DNA from: an uncultured Gammaproteobacteria bacterium
GTDB taxonomy: Bacteria; Pseudomonadota; Gammaproteobacteria; GCA-2729495
Direction of reading: 5' to 3'
NCBI GenBank assembly: GCA_947258805.1
Contig: CAMYJV010000113.1
Span: 1-13,048 of the forward strand
Length of the DNA: 13,048 nt
The translations under genes were made by a program, and so were the position numbers. This document shows, piece after piece, positions 6,521 to 13,048 of this stretch; the first letter of the stretch is position 1, and every line of letters starts with the position of its first letter. The notes beneath the pieces were generated by a model. The model saw nothing but the letters and a program-made list of their open reading frames with translations, was not told the DNA's origin and did not search any database.

Positions 6521-8359
6521 CTAGCTCGCCTCGGGCGTGTACCAGATGGGCGACGACCAGGCGCGTTCCTGGATGGTCAGCGGGACACCCTCGGGGATAG
6601 GCAGACCGCTCCTCACCGAGTCATACGTCGACCAGCGTGGCGTCGGTATCTCCAGCACGCGGACATAGTAGGCCGCCGGGTCCGTGGCCACGAAATCCGG
6701 ATCGGTCCACACCGCACTCAACTGAGTGTCGCCGATGTCATTGGTGTACGTCGCCGTCTTTACGTCGACGGTGTTGCCGACCGGTGGCAGCTTGCCGCTC
6801 TTCGGATCGGGAGTGCGGCCGTCTGACCAGGTGAGGTCGTAGACCTTCTCCATCGGCAGACCATTGGCCGGGTTTGGCCAGACCTTGATGATCTGGATGC
6901 GATCCAGGTTGCCGCTCTCGGGGTCCTTCATGGCCCAGACGGCAAAGGTCGGCGCCTTGCCGTCCATCTTCGGCAGATCCTGACCCATGGGCACGCCGGC
7001 AGCATAGGCCTTCTTCACGAAGTTCTTGTCGCCGGTGATCCCCGCCGGCAAGTCCCAGCCGCCGAAGAAACGCAGGCGGATCATGGTGCCGGAGGTGCCG
7101 TAGGCCTCCTTCGACACCATCCCGTTCCAGATGCCCTCGCGGGTGTTCTCCTCGGCCCAGACGGCCGTGGTTCCCGCCGAGCCGAGCATCGCGGTCACGC
7201 CGCCGCTCAGACCGGGCGTCGGGTTCAGACGCTTCTTTGGCGTGTCATCGATAAATCCGTGCCCACCGTTGTAGCCGAACTCTTCGTTACCCTGATAGCC
7301 CGAGTGGAAATCCGCACCGGCCACGACGCCCATCTTGTAAGGGTTGGATCCCAGGTTCTTCTCGAGGTACATGCCCGTCGCCAGGCCCTGGCGGAAGAAG
7401 GCGCCACGGCTCTTGTCAGCCTGGATCGGCAAATTGATCAGGTTGTCGAAAAGCTCGAAGCTCGCGAACTCATCGTTAGGTGACAGGGCCGGATGGGCAT
7501 CGGACTGGCCCTTGGTCTGCGATATCTCGAACAGCGGTTCGTTGGCGGCTTGTCGGCGTGCATAGCGAGCACCCATTGGCCCGCCCTGGAACTCATTCTC
7601 CGAGAACATCCAGCCGTTGGAGACGTTGGAGTTGTGGGGGATGGCAAACACGTCGATCCCCTGCTGCCGCAGACCTTCCAGGTGCGTCCACAGGTCCTCT
7701 GGGTAGACCGAGTCGAAGGCCGAGTAGGTAAAGGCCGCCGCCTTGTCCTTGAAGAACACGTTGCGGTGCATGTTCGCCCCCCTCGGAATCGAGGTCCATT
7801 CGTAAGCATAGAGGGTCGTGAACTTGCCGGGCTCATAGTGCTTGTCGGCCGCCTCGATGAACGTCTGCCACATGGAGGTGCGCAGCTCGGGTGTCGCGTA
7901 CTCCGGGATGGGCTTATTGGCGAACAGGCTCGCGAGCAACTGTTTGAAGAAGGGGCCACCGGCCTTTGGGTCGGTCTGCCCTTTCACGATTCCTCTGGCG
8001 AAATCGGAATCGGCCAGCGGGCTCTTCGGGTTGCTGAACTCTTTCAGCACCCCGAAATACTCAGCGTGGTCGGTGATCGCGACGAAATCATAGGGCGTAC
8101 GCTTCTTCATGCGTTCGCCGGTGGTCGAGAGCTTGACCTCTTTACCCTTCGCGTACTCGTAAGCCTGGTCCCAGGTCTGGTTGACCCCGATGGTGAAGGC
8201 GTCGAACGAGTTCCGCGTATGCATGTGTTCCTCGCCGAAGTAGACGTTCTTCAGCGGATTCGGCTTCTTCGAGTCCCGGCCCGGCTCCCCGACGGATTCC
8301 GACAGCGCCTGACCCATTGAAATCATTAGCGCGATAACTGCAAGGAATGCGAATCTCAT
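6521..8359 (-). CDS. Secreted DUF3604 protein with PHP-like metal-binding motifs
   Basis: The product has 612 residues from the ATG at 8357-8359 and matches the family length of about 620. A signal peptide covers about residues 1-20 (AFLAVIALMISMGQALS). The DUF3604 sequence is recognisable: YFGEEHMHTRNSFDAF with H45-x-H47, YDFVAITDHAEYFG with D97 and H98, AYEWTS (E187), VFAIPHNSN (H242), KGQSDAHP and VVAGADFHSG (D350, H352). These HxH, TDH, PHN and DxH elements, in this order, are what a PHP-type metal-dependent hydrolase would show, so an exported phosphoesterase-like or related hydrolase is inferred. The true substrate is unknown. GGGAGGGG ends three bases before the ATG; a TTG 18 bases further up lies before that ribosome site and is not a credible start. 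The gene leads a unit with an outer-membrane channel and a lipoprotein. Confidence 0.87.
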   Translation of the reverse strand: MRFAFLAVIALMISMGQALSESVGEPGRDSKKPNPLKNVYFGEEHMHTRNSFDAFTIGVNQTWDQAYEYAKGKEVKLSTTGERMKKRTPYDFVAITDHAEYFGVLKEFSNPKSPLADSDFARGIVKGQTDPKAGGPFFKQLLASLFANKPIPEYATPELRTSMWQTFIEAADKHYEPGKFTTLYAYEWTSIPRGANMHRNVFFKDKAAAFTYSAFDSVYPEDLWTHLEGLRQQGIDVFAIPHNSNVSNGWMFSENEFQGGPMGARYARRQAANEPLFEISQTKGQSDAHPALSPNDEFASFELFDNLINLPIQADKSRGAFFRQGLATGMYLEKNLGSNPYKMGVVAGADFHSGYQGNEEFGYNGGHGFIDDTPKKRLNPTPGLSGGVTAMLGSAGTTAVWAEENTREGIWNGMVSKEAYGTSGTMIRLRFFGGWDLPAGITGDKNFVKKAYAAGVPMGQDLPKMDGKAPTFAVWAMKDPESGNLDRIQIIKVWPNPANGLPMEKVYDLTWSDGRTPDPKSGKLPPVGNTVDVKTATYTNDIGDTQLSAVWTDPDFVATDPAAYYVRVLEIPTPRWSTYDSVRSGLPIPEGVPLTIQERAWSSPIWYTPEAS

Positions 8360-8362
8360 GGT

Positions 8363-8370
8363 CCCCTCCC
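8363..8370 (-). promoter_or_regulatory. Shine-Dalgarno that fixes the DUF3604 start
   Basis: GGGAGGGG on the minus strand, with its GGAGG core five bases before the ATG at 8357-8359, rules out the upstream TTG start at 8377. Confidence 0.7.
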
Positions 8371-8540
8371 GGTTCAAATAGCCCTCAGGCGATGCCTGCC
8401 AGCATTCTGGCTGCAGATCCTGATCAACACATCAGACTATTGCGGCGCAACAAGGCCTGTGTCCAGCCAATTCAGTCCGCAAAGCGTGCCAGATCGTACT
8501 TTTGATCCCCGATCGCCGCTAGCAACGAAAAAACACCTGA

Positions 8541-8657
8541 ACTAGTGAAATGGGGTCGGACCAAGCCAAGTGATTAGATTACCGAAGATTTCGTTCCCAG
8601 ATTGGCGTGATTTCGACCTTAAACGCGGGTTTTTCACTAGTTATCTTGGTCCGACCC
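8541..8657. repeat. Inverted-repeat (MITE/REP-like) element, family 3
   Basis: Two perfect inverted pairs exist: ACTAGTGAAA (8541-8550) with TTTCACTAGT (8632-8641), and GGGTCGGACCAAG (8553-8565) with CTTGGTCCGACCC (8645-8657). They are arranged A-B-A'-B' rather than nested, so they cannot both form one simple hairpin. The central 66 bases carry no gene. It is clearly different in sequence from the other two elements of the window. Confidence 0.7.
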
Positions 8658-8810
8658 AGATATGGTGATTGCTGTTGCCAGGAGTTTCAGGAAGTTAGTG
8701 CAGGTCGACGTCGTTACCGGATGGGTGGGTGTCCAAAGTATTCCTTTCTATCGATACCGTCTGTCGTCGCGGAACGACATGGTGACGTTTCTCCTCAAAC
8801 CTCGAGGCAC

Positions 8811-10163
8811 TCAGAATACCAACTGGAGCCTGCCGGTAAGCACGGTCGTGGCGTCGGAATCGGGCTTGGATTTCCCAACCCACTGGGCGTTGAAGGAAAA
8901 CTTCAGCGCTGGCGTGATGGCAACATTGTAGAAGGCCTCGAGACCCTCGCCGTCTTCGAAGTCGGAGGTGTCAAAACGATCCACGGACAGCCCGTTGTAG
9001 AAGTAACCGACACCGAACACATCGTTGGGCCGCTTCGGAATCACGCCGCGGCCGCCGAGCCCGACGGTGACGCTGGTTTTCCATGGATTGGTTTTATCGT
9101 CAGCGCGGGTGATACGGCCGAAGATTCCCCAGCCCTGGAGATCCGGCACACGGTTGGTCAGGTTGAGCGGACCGCCTTGGGCTCCGTCCGCAGACAGGTA
9201 CTGGAAGAATGAACTGATCACCAGCCAGGACTTGGACTCGTCTGATCCCACCAGGCCTTCGCCTGGCACCGGAATAAGGCTTTGAAGGTCGGTGAAGTCG
9301 AAGTCGAAAAAATACAGAAATGTCCCACTCACGCCGCCCGGCAGTCCGCCCAGGTTGTATTGATAGGTGGCAGCGGTGGCGGAGATGCCGCCCTTGTCAT
9401 TCAGGTCTTCGAAACAGTCCGATCGCACACACTCGGTCCCGCTGATCAGCAGGCTGGAGATGCTCAGCTTAGGGCTGGGCAGGTAGACCACCCCGGCGCC
9501 GATGGTAGAGGCCGGGACCAGCAGGAGTCCTGTGCCGTAGTTCATGCTCCAGTTGTTGAAACCCGTGCGACCACGACCGCTTGCGAATTCGTTCTGGTCG
9601 CCGTCGGCAAACATGTCCAGCTTCCCCACGAGCACGCCAAAGTGTGGGGTAAACATCTTGAGAAGTGACAGCTGCGTCAGGGCAATGTCATAACCGTCGT
9701 CGAATTCCGTGTAGTTCGTTGGGGTCGTGGCAGCCGTGTTGATGGGCACAATCTGCCCGGTATTCAGGATGCCGCTGTCACCATAACGGCTCTCTGCACG
9801 CACCTGCAGCTCCGCCAGGTTGAGAATACCCGCGCGCATCAAATCCAATTTTATGTTGTAGGTAAAATTGCCGCCGACCTCGTTGGAGTCCGACGTTCCG
9901 CCGTCTACTGCATTGTCGATCCAGTGCACCCAGTCCACGTCGGCCTGGATGCCCTTGCCCGCCCAATCGGTGCGCAGACCGCCCCAGTCGCCGGTGAGGT
10001 TGCCGCGGCTCCAGATGTCATCCCCGTAGGCTGGAATCGGGACAATCCCCTGTGGTTCTGCCGCATTCTCCTCCGCGGCAAATGCCGGGACTGCGCACGA
10101 AAGCCCGAACGCCAGGATCGCAAAGCGGTACCTCATCCGCGAAAACAGGCTCATGCTAGTCAT
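8811..10163 (-). CDS. OprB-family carbohydrate-type porin
   Basis: The product has 450 residues from the ATG at 10161-10163; an ATG six bases upstream (10167-10169) is the alternative. A signal peptide ends near VPAFA (about residue 28). The family hallmark NLTGDWGGLRTDWAGKGI lies at 55-72, then long runs of amphipathic strands, FGVLVGKLDMFADGDQNEFASG, and a C-terminal phenylalanine (LQLVF) typical of proteins assembled into the outer membrane. A cysteine pair, C245 and C250 in ECVRSDC, could close a loop disulfide. Members allow diffusion of sugars and other small polar solutes; selectivity cannot be predicted. AAGGA at 10172-10176 lies right at the stop of the GGCT-like gene, eight bases from the chosen ATG and only two from the upstream one. 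The porin is thus the third gene of the permease unit. Confidence 0.88.
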   Translation of the reverse strand: MTSMSLFSRMRYRFAILAFGLSCAVPAFAAEENAAEPQGIVPIPAYGDDIWSRGNLTGDWGGLRTDWAGKGIQADVDWVHWIDNAVDGGTSDSNEVGGNFTYNIKLDLMRAGILNLAELQVRAESRYGDSGILNTGQIVPINTAATTPTNYTEFDDGYDIALTQLSLLKMFTPHFGVLVGKLDMFADGDQNEFASGRGRTGFNNWSMNYGTGLLLVPASTIGAGVVYLPSPKLSISSLLISGTECVRSDCFEDLNDKGGISATAATYQYNLGGLPGGVSGTFLYFFDFDFTDLQSLIPVPGEGLVGSDESKSWLVISSFFQYLSADGAQGGPLNLTNRVPDLQGWGIFGRITRADDKTNPWKTSVTVGLGGRGVIPKRPNDVFGVGYFYNGLSVDRFDTSDFEDGEGLEAFYNVAITPALKFSFNAQWVGKSKPDSDATTVLTGRLQLVF

Positions 10164-10176
10164 ATCCATATTCCTT

Positions 10177-10905
10177 CTACTCTATCTCAACAGTTTCGAA
10201 AAGCTCCGGCAGAAGCCGTTTGAGGTGCTGGTCGATCTCGAACGCCCGGGGCTGGTAATGGTAGGCCCGGCGCGGCATGAGACGGTCGTTAACCCAGTGC
10301 TTCGACCAACCGGCGGTAGTGCGCACACAGGCCTCGACAAAGTCGATGCGCTTGTCGGCCACACGGGTCTGAAGCTCGAGGCAGCCCGTGATGAAGATGT
10401 CGACGTAGGACTGCACGATCGGGTACCGGGCATCGGGCGCTGCCAGCGTATCCGGCTTGTTGACGTAGATCCAGATCTGGCTGGGCGAGGGCAGGGTCGA
10501 GGCGTCCAGCATTTTAATGGTACCGGGCGGGACGGCCGCCCGGCAGTAGTCGATTTCCCGCGCGTCGGAACTGAGCTTTCCGTCCTTCAGAAAGTCCCGG
10601 TAGAGGGCCGCCGCCATCCGGGCAGACCGCGACGGTTGCACGCCCAGGTACGTCGTCGGGTAGACCCCGTGCGTGTTCCAGGCGCGCTGGAAGCCCGTTA
10701 CCATCACCGGCAGGTTGATACCGGCATCGGGCTGCGTCGACAGTTTCGAGGCCTCCTGCAACAGGCTGCCGTAGCCGACGATATACTGGGGCAGGTCGGG
10801 ATCGACCGGGGGGTGGCAGTCATTGGCACCCGCGCTTTCAACTAAGGACAGGTAAAGCAAGAGTCCAGCGGCGCGCGCGCCCTGTCGCGCCAGGGCGGCA
10901 ATCAT
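10177..10905 (-). CDS. Exported gamma-glutamylcyclotransferase-fold protein
   Basis: The protein has 242 residues. It opens with a probable signal peptide (about 1-27, AGLLLYLSLVESAGA), unusual for a GGCT enzyme. The fold markers follow: YIVGYGSLL at 41-49 (the substrate-loop YGSL motif), VTGFQRAWN at 68-76, and LSSDAREIDYCRAAV, in which E117 occupies the place of the catalytic glutamate. A conserved-looking tail contains WVNDRLMPRRAYHYQPR. Classical members cyclise gamma-glutamyl amines to 5-oxoproline; for this subfamily the reaction is unproven. The ATG has AGGAG eight bases upstream and overlaps the permease stop as ATGA, indicating translational coupling. A longer frame to 11127 lies inside the permease gene and is not used. 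It is followed by the porin with seven to thirteen bases between stop and start. Confidence 0.78.
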   Translation of the reverse strand: MIAALARQGARAAGLLLYLSLVESAGANDCHPPVDPDLPQYIVGYGSLLQEASKLSTQPDAGINLPVMVTGFQRAWNTHGVYPTTYLGVQPSRSARMAAALYRDFLKDGKLSSDAREIDYCRAAVPPGTIKMLDASTLPSPSQIWIYVNKPDTLAAPDARYPIVQSYVDIFITGCLELQTRVADKRIDFVEACVRTTAGWSKHWVNDRLMPRRAYHYQPRAFEIDQHLKRLLPELFETVEIE

Positions 10906-12215
10906 TGGGCACTCTCCTGATTTCTTGCCAGAATCCGGTTGCCATGATAGCGCTGCAGCAGGCCCTCGGCGGCGAACGCGATCACGAGGAAGGACAGGAA
11001 TATCGAGAAAGAAGCCGGTGAATTCCGGTATGTGTACACCACCCACACCAGAATCGCGAGCACGCAGGCGACAATACTCATCAGGATCACCAGGCGGTGC
11101 CAGCCCGTGTCCTGCAACAGCCGCCACGCGCCGGTGTTGACCAGCGTATACACCACCAGCGAGGTCGCGCTGCCGAGGGAGGCCACCGTCGTCAGGTCCA
11201 GGAAGTTGACCATCAACAAGGCCAGCACGGCAGAGATCGTGAGACCGCGCGTGCTCGCCTTGATCTCTTTCTTGAACCGCGAGGGCATCTGGCCGTGCTC
11301 CGCCAGCGTGAAGGTGATGCTGGTCACGCCGAACAGGCCGCCGTTCAGGCAGGTTACGGTGGAGAGGACGGCGCTGACCAGGAGTACGTAATAGCCGACC
11401 TGGCCAAAATTCTCGCGTGCCGCCACGGCGAGCAGCGCCGCACCACTGGATGTCAACTCTGCTTCACCTACCGAGGATGTTATGGCCAGGGCCATCGCCA
11501 CATAGAGCACCAACACGATCCCGATCGCGCCGTACATCGCCCGCGGCAGGTCACGGGCGGGATTCTCCATGTCCTCGGCCGCATTACTGACCACCGCAAA
11601 ACCCGTGAAGGCGAAGAACGTGAGGGCGAGGCTGCCGAGTATCGGTGTCGCCTCCGGCCAGGTTCCGCTGGAGAGCCGGACCGGGTCAGCGTGCATCGAA
11701 AGTCCGACTGTGAAAGCGGCCAGCAGCGCCAGGTTGGCGAGGACGATCACCCGCTGGGCCATGCTGACGAGTTTGGAGCCCACCAGGTTCAACGCCGCCA
11801 GGGCGACGATCAGGCCAGACCCCAGCACCCGCTCCCAGAAGATCGGGTCCCCATCGCCAAGGCCCACGAGTTTCGCCGCGAATTTGCCGAATGCGAGCGA
11901 GATCATCGCCATGCCGATCAACTGCGCAATGTAAAAAAGAATGGAACAGCCGCCTGAAAAGCGACCGGTGCCATAGGCTCTGCCGAGGTACTCCACCACC
12001 CCACCGCGGGTGGGGTAACGGATGCCGAGATGCACGAATGAGTGCCCGGTCAGCAGCGCGATGATCCCCGCCACCAAAAACGACAGCCAGACGGCCGAAC
12101 CCGCTTTGCTGGCCGCCACGCCCATCAGCGCGAAGATGCCCGCGCCGACCATGGAGCCGATGCCGAGCGCAATCGCGCCGCGGGTACTGATTTTCCTGTT
12201 ATCGCCCGTTGGCAC
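10902..12215 (-). CDS. APC-superfamily amino-acid permease
   Basis: This inner-membrane secondary transporter has 437 residues from the GTG at 12213-12215, with about twelve hydrophobic segments across the whole length. The first helix carries the substrate-binding signature GIGSMVGAGIF (18-28) of the APC fold. The sixth-helix region LALTFFAFTGFAVVSNAAEDMENPARDLPRA has the FxGF and E-D-x-x-NP-x-R-D-L-P-R pattern shared by amino-acid permeases. This argues for uptake of an amino acid or a related amine; the exact substrate is not readable. AAGGTGA at 12222-12228 lies six bases before the GTG. A TTG six bases further up (12221) directly abuts that site and is less likely. The stop overlaps the ATG of the GGCT-like gene, so the two products are made together, which hints at handling of gamma-glutamyl or amino-acid compounds. 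Confidence 0.88.
   Translation of the reverse strand: MPTGDNRKISTRGAIALGIGSMVGAGIFALMGVAASKAGSAVWLSFLVAGIIALLTGHSFVHLGIRYPTRGGVVEYLGRAYGTGRFSGGCSILFYIAQLIGMAMISLAFGKFAAKLVGLGDGDPIFWERVLGSGLIVALAALNLVGSKLVSMAQRVIVLANLALLAAFTVGLSMHADPVRLSSGTWPEATPILGSLALTFFAFTGFAVVSNAAEDMENPARDLPRAMYGAIGIVLVLYVAMALAITSSVGEAELTSSGAALLAVAARENFGQVGYYVLLVSAVLSTVTCLNGGLFGVTSITFTLAEHGQMPSRFKKEIKASTRGLTISAVLALLMVNFLDLTTVASLGSATSLVVYTLVNTGAWRLLQDTGWHRLVILMSIVACVLAILVWVVYTYRNSPASFSIFLSFLVIAFAAEGLLQRYHGNRILARNQESAQ
10914..10918 (-). promoter_or_regulatory. Shine-Dalgarno that fixes the GGCT-like start
   Basis: AGGAG inside the end of the permease gene lies eight bases before the ATG at 10903-10905 and rejects the long upstream extension of that frame. 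Confidence 0.65.
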
Positions 12216-12278
12216 GGCCAATCACCTTGAGTACATCGCTGGGCAACACACTGCGGTGATGCCGTTCTCCGATAAAGC

Positions 12279-12309
12279 GGCGGCTCCGGTCACGCTGGAC
12301 GGAGCCGCC
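12279..12309. terminator. Strong hairpin between the DsbA-like gene and the permease operon
   Basis: GGCGGCTCCG (12279-12288) and CGGAGCCGCC (12300-12309) form a perfect ten-base stem with an eleven-base loop. On the minus strand it is followed by GCTTTATC, which has only a short T-run. It lies 26 bases after the restored stop of the DsbA-like gene and about 64 bases before the permease start, so it is probably a terminator and possibly a leader attenuator for the permease. Confidence 0.55.
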
Positions 12310-12334
12310 AGATTAGCACTCAGACTGGCCGTTG

Positions 12335-13048
12335 CTACAGCCCCGCCGGCCAGCGCAGCGGCTTCGTGGTGAACGGTGCGATAGGCGCAGGGCGCTTGGT
12401 CAGACCGTTTTGCTCCAACCGCCACAAGAACTGGTCGAAGCGGTCGCCGCCGAAAAAGGGCTCATCCTGGCCGTCGATAATAAACGTTGGTACACCGCCG
12501 TGGCCGGTGCGACTTCCTCGGGATTCTTCCGGATGTACTTGATCGCCTTGTCATAATCGAGACCGTCGATCCGGTTGAAATACTCCTTCACATAATTAGG
12601 CCAGTGACCCTTGGCATAATCTTCAGCGGCTTCCGGGTTATTTGGATGAACGACGCCGCTCCAGATCAGGTAGGAAATCTGGTTGACGAAATCGAGGGCT
12701 TTATCCTGCAGGAACGCGTAGCAGGCCAGGCGTGTGACCCAGAATATATAGGGCTGTTTTTCGGGCGGATGGGTGAACAGCCAGTTATCCGGACCGGGCA
12801 CCTTGTCGCCCGGGTTCCAGACCTGGAAGACCGGATCGGGCACCGGGAAATTGAACGGAACCCCGAGGTACTGGCCCTGGCGCCGGGTATCCCACATTGT
12901 ATCGGGAATCTTGTAAGCGAGGCCGAACAGGCCACCGGCCTTGCCTTTACCGCCCTTGGTCGAGCGCACGGCCACCGGCAGGATGGGTCGAACGTTGAGT
13001 TTGACATTATAGTTGGAGTTCAGCCACACGAGCCGGTTCAGCGCCAGG
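12335..13048 (-). pseudogene. DsbA-family (2-hydroxychromene-2-carboxylate isomerase-like) protein, partial and frameshifted
   Basis: The frame is open at the right edge (LALNRLVWLNSNYNVKLNV...), so the N-terminus lies outside the window. The thioredoxin-fold HCCA-isomerase/GST-kappa pattern is visible: ALNRL, VRPILPVAV, PFNFPVPDPV, the helical insert TRLACYAFLQDKALDFV and GLDYDKAIKYIRKNPEEV. At 12506-12510 the frame breaks. The original frame ends in a non-homologous tail with TGA at 12400. The -1 frame continues with the expected end, GHGGVPTFIIDGQDEPFFGGDRF then DQFLWRLEQNGL, closing with TAG at 12335-12337. One extra base would join the halves. The helix that normally precedes GVPTF also looks shortened. 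Such enzymes isomerise or conjugate aromatic catabolic intermediates, but the true substrate is unknown. Either a real lesion or a sequencing error fits. Confidence 0.72.

Larger units (their letters stand above)
8360..8810. other. Intergenic stretch between two operons, with an inverted-repeat element
   Basis: No credible gene was seen in these 451 bases. They hold the leader and ribosome site of the DUF3604 gene, a five-base hairpin GCCAG/CTGGC at 8398-8411, and the inverted-repeat element at 8541-8657. The promoter of the DUF3604 unit should lie between the element and the gene, but no convincing -35/-10 pair was found. Bases 8660-8810, just after the porin stop, show no clear terminator. 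Confidence 0.6.

Noticed and set aside
8477..8492. A sigma-54-like promoter (TGGCACG ... TTTGC on the minus strand) upstream of the DUF3604 gene
   Set aside because: The GG and GC doublets are separated by only eight bases instead of the required ten or so, so it would not be a working site.
10906..11127. N-terminal extension of the GGCT-like frame
   Set aside because: The extra 74 residues lie wholly within the permease gene in another frame, and the ATG at 10905 has its own Shine-Dalgarno and leads directly into a signal peptide.
12222..12425. A 67-codon minus-strand frame between the DsbA-like gene and the permease
   Set aside because: It starts inside the restored DsbA-like frame, reads through the strong hairpin, and has an alanine-rich product with no features.

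Overview
The window comes from a Gram-negative bacterium, most likely a proteobacterium and probably an environmental gammaproteobacterium. This rests on outer-membrane barrels of the FadL and OprB types, a lipoprotein with a clean lipobox, a formylglycine arylsulfatase, a DUF3604 protein and an SYLF (YSC84) protein. No rRNA, tRNA, CRISPR array or phage gene was seen, so the lineage stays tentative. Every real gene lies on the minus strand, so the window reads right to left.

From right to left: (i) a DsbA/HCCA-isomerase-like gene that enters from the right edge and carries a frameshift near 12510, followed by a strong hairpin at 12279-12309; (ii) a tight unit of an APC amino-acid permease, a secreted gamma-glutamylcyclotransferase-fold protein (ATGA overlap) and an OprB-type porin, whose Shine-Dalgarno overlaps the preceding stop; (iii) a 451-base gap holding an inverted-repeat element; (iv) a second unit of a secreted DUF3604 protein with PHP-like metal-ligand motifs, an outer-membrane channel of the MetA/neuromedin-U-like class and a small lipoprotein; (v) a FadL/OmpP1 channel; (vi) an 83-base inverted-repeat element just upstream of an exported arylsulfatase; (vii) a membrane-anchored protein resembling the N-terminal part of parvulin-type isomerases, with an internal duplication and no catalytic domain; (viii) a secreted SYLF protein; (ix) a third inverted-repeat element beside a DUF4239 gene that lacks its usual N-terminal part and leaves the window on the left.

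Almost everything here acts in the cell envelope: three different outer-membrane channels, two exported hydrolases, an exported GGCT-fold protein, a lipoprotein, an SYLF protein and an inner-membrane permease. A reasonable inference is an envelope module for taking up and hydrolysing ester-type or hydrophobic (possibly aromatic) organic compounds, but no substrate can be read from the sequence. The roughly 2 kb at the left looks clearly lower in G+C (about half) than the sulfatase-to-permease stretch (about 60%), by counts on sample lines. It holds both a truncated gene and a duplicated one, suggesting a rearranged or acquired segment. The three inverted-repeat elements belong to three different sequence families and all lie in intergenic DNA.
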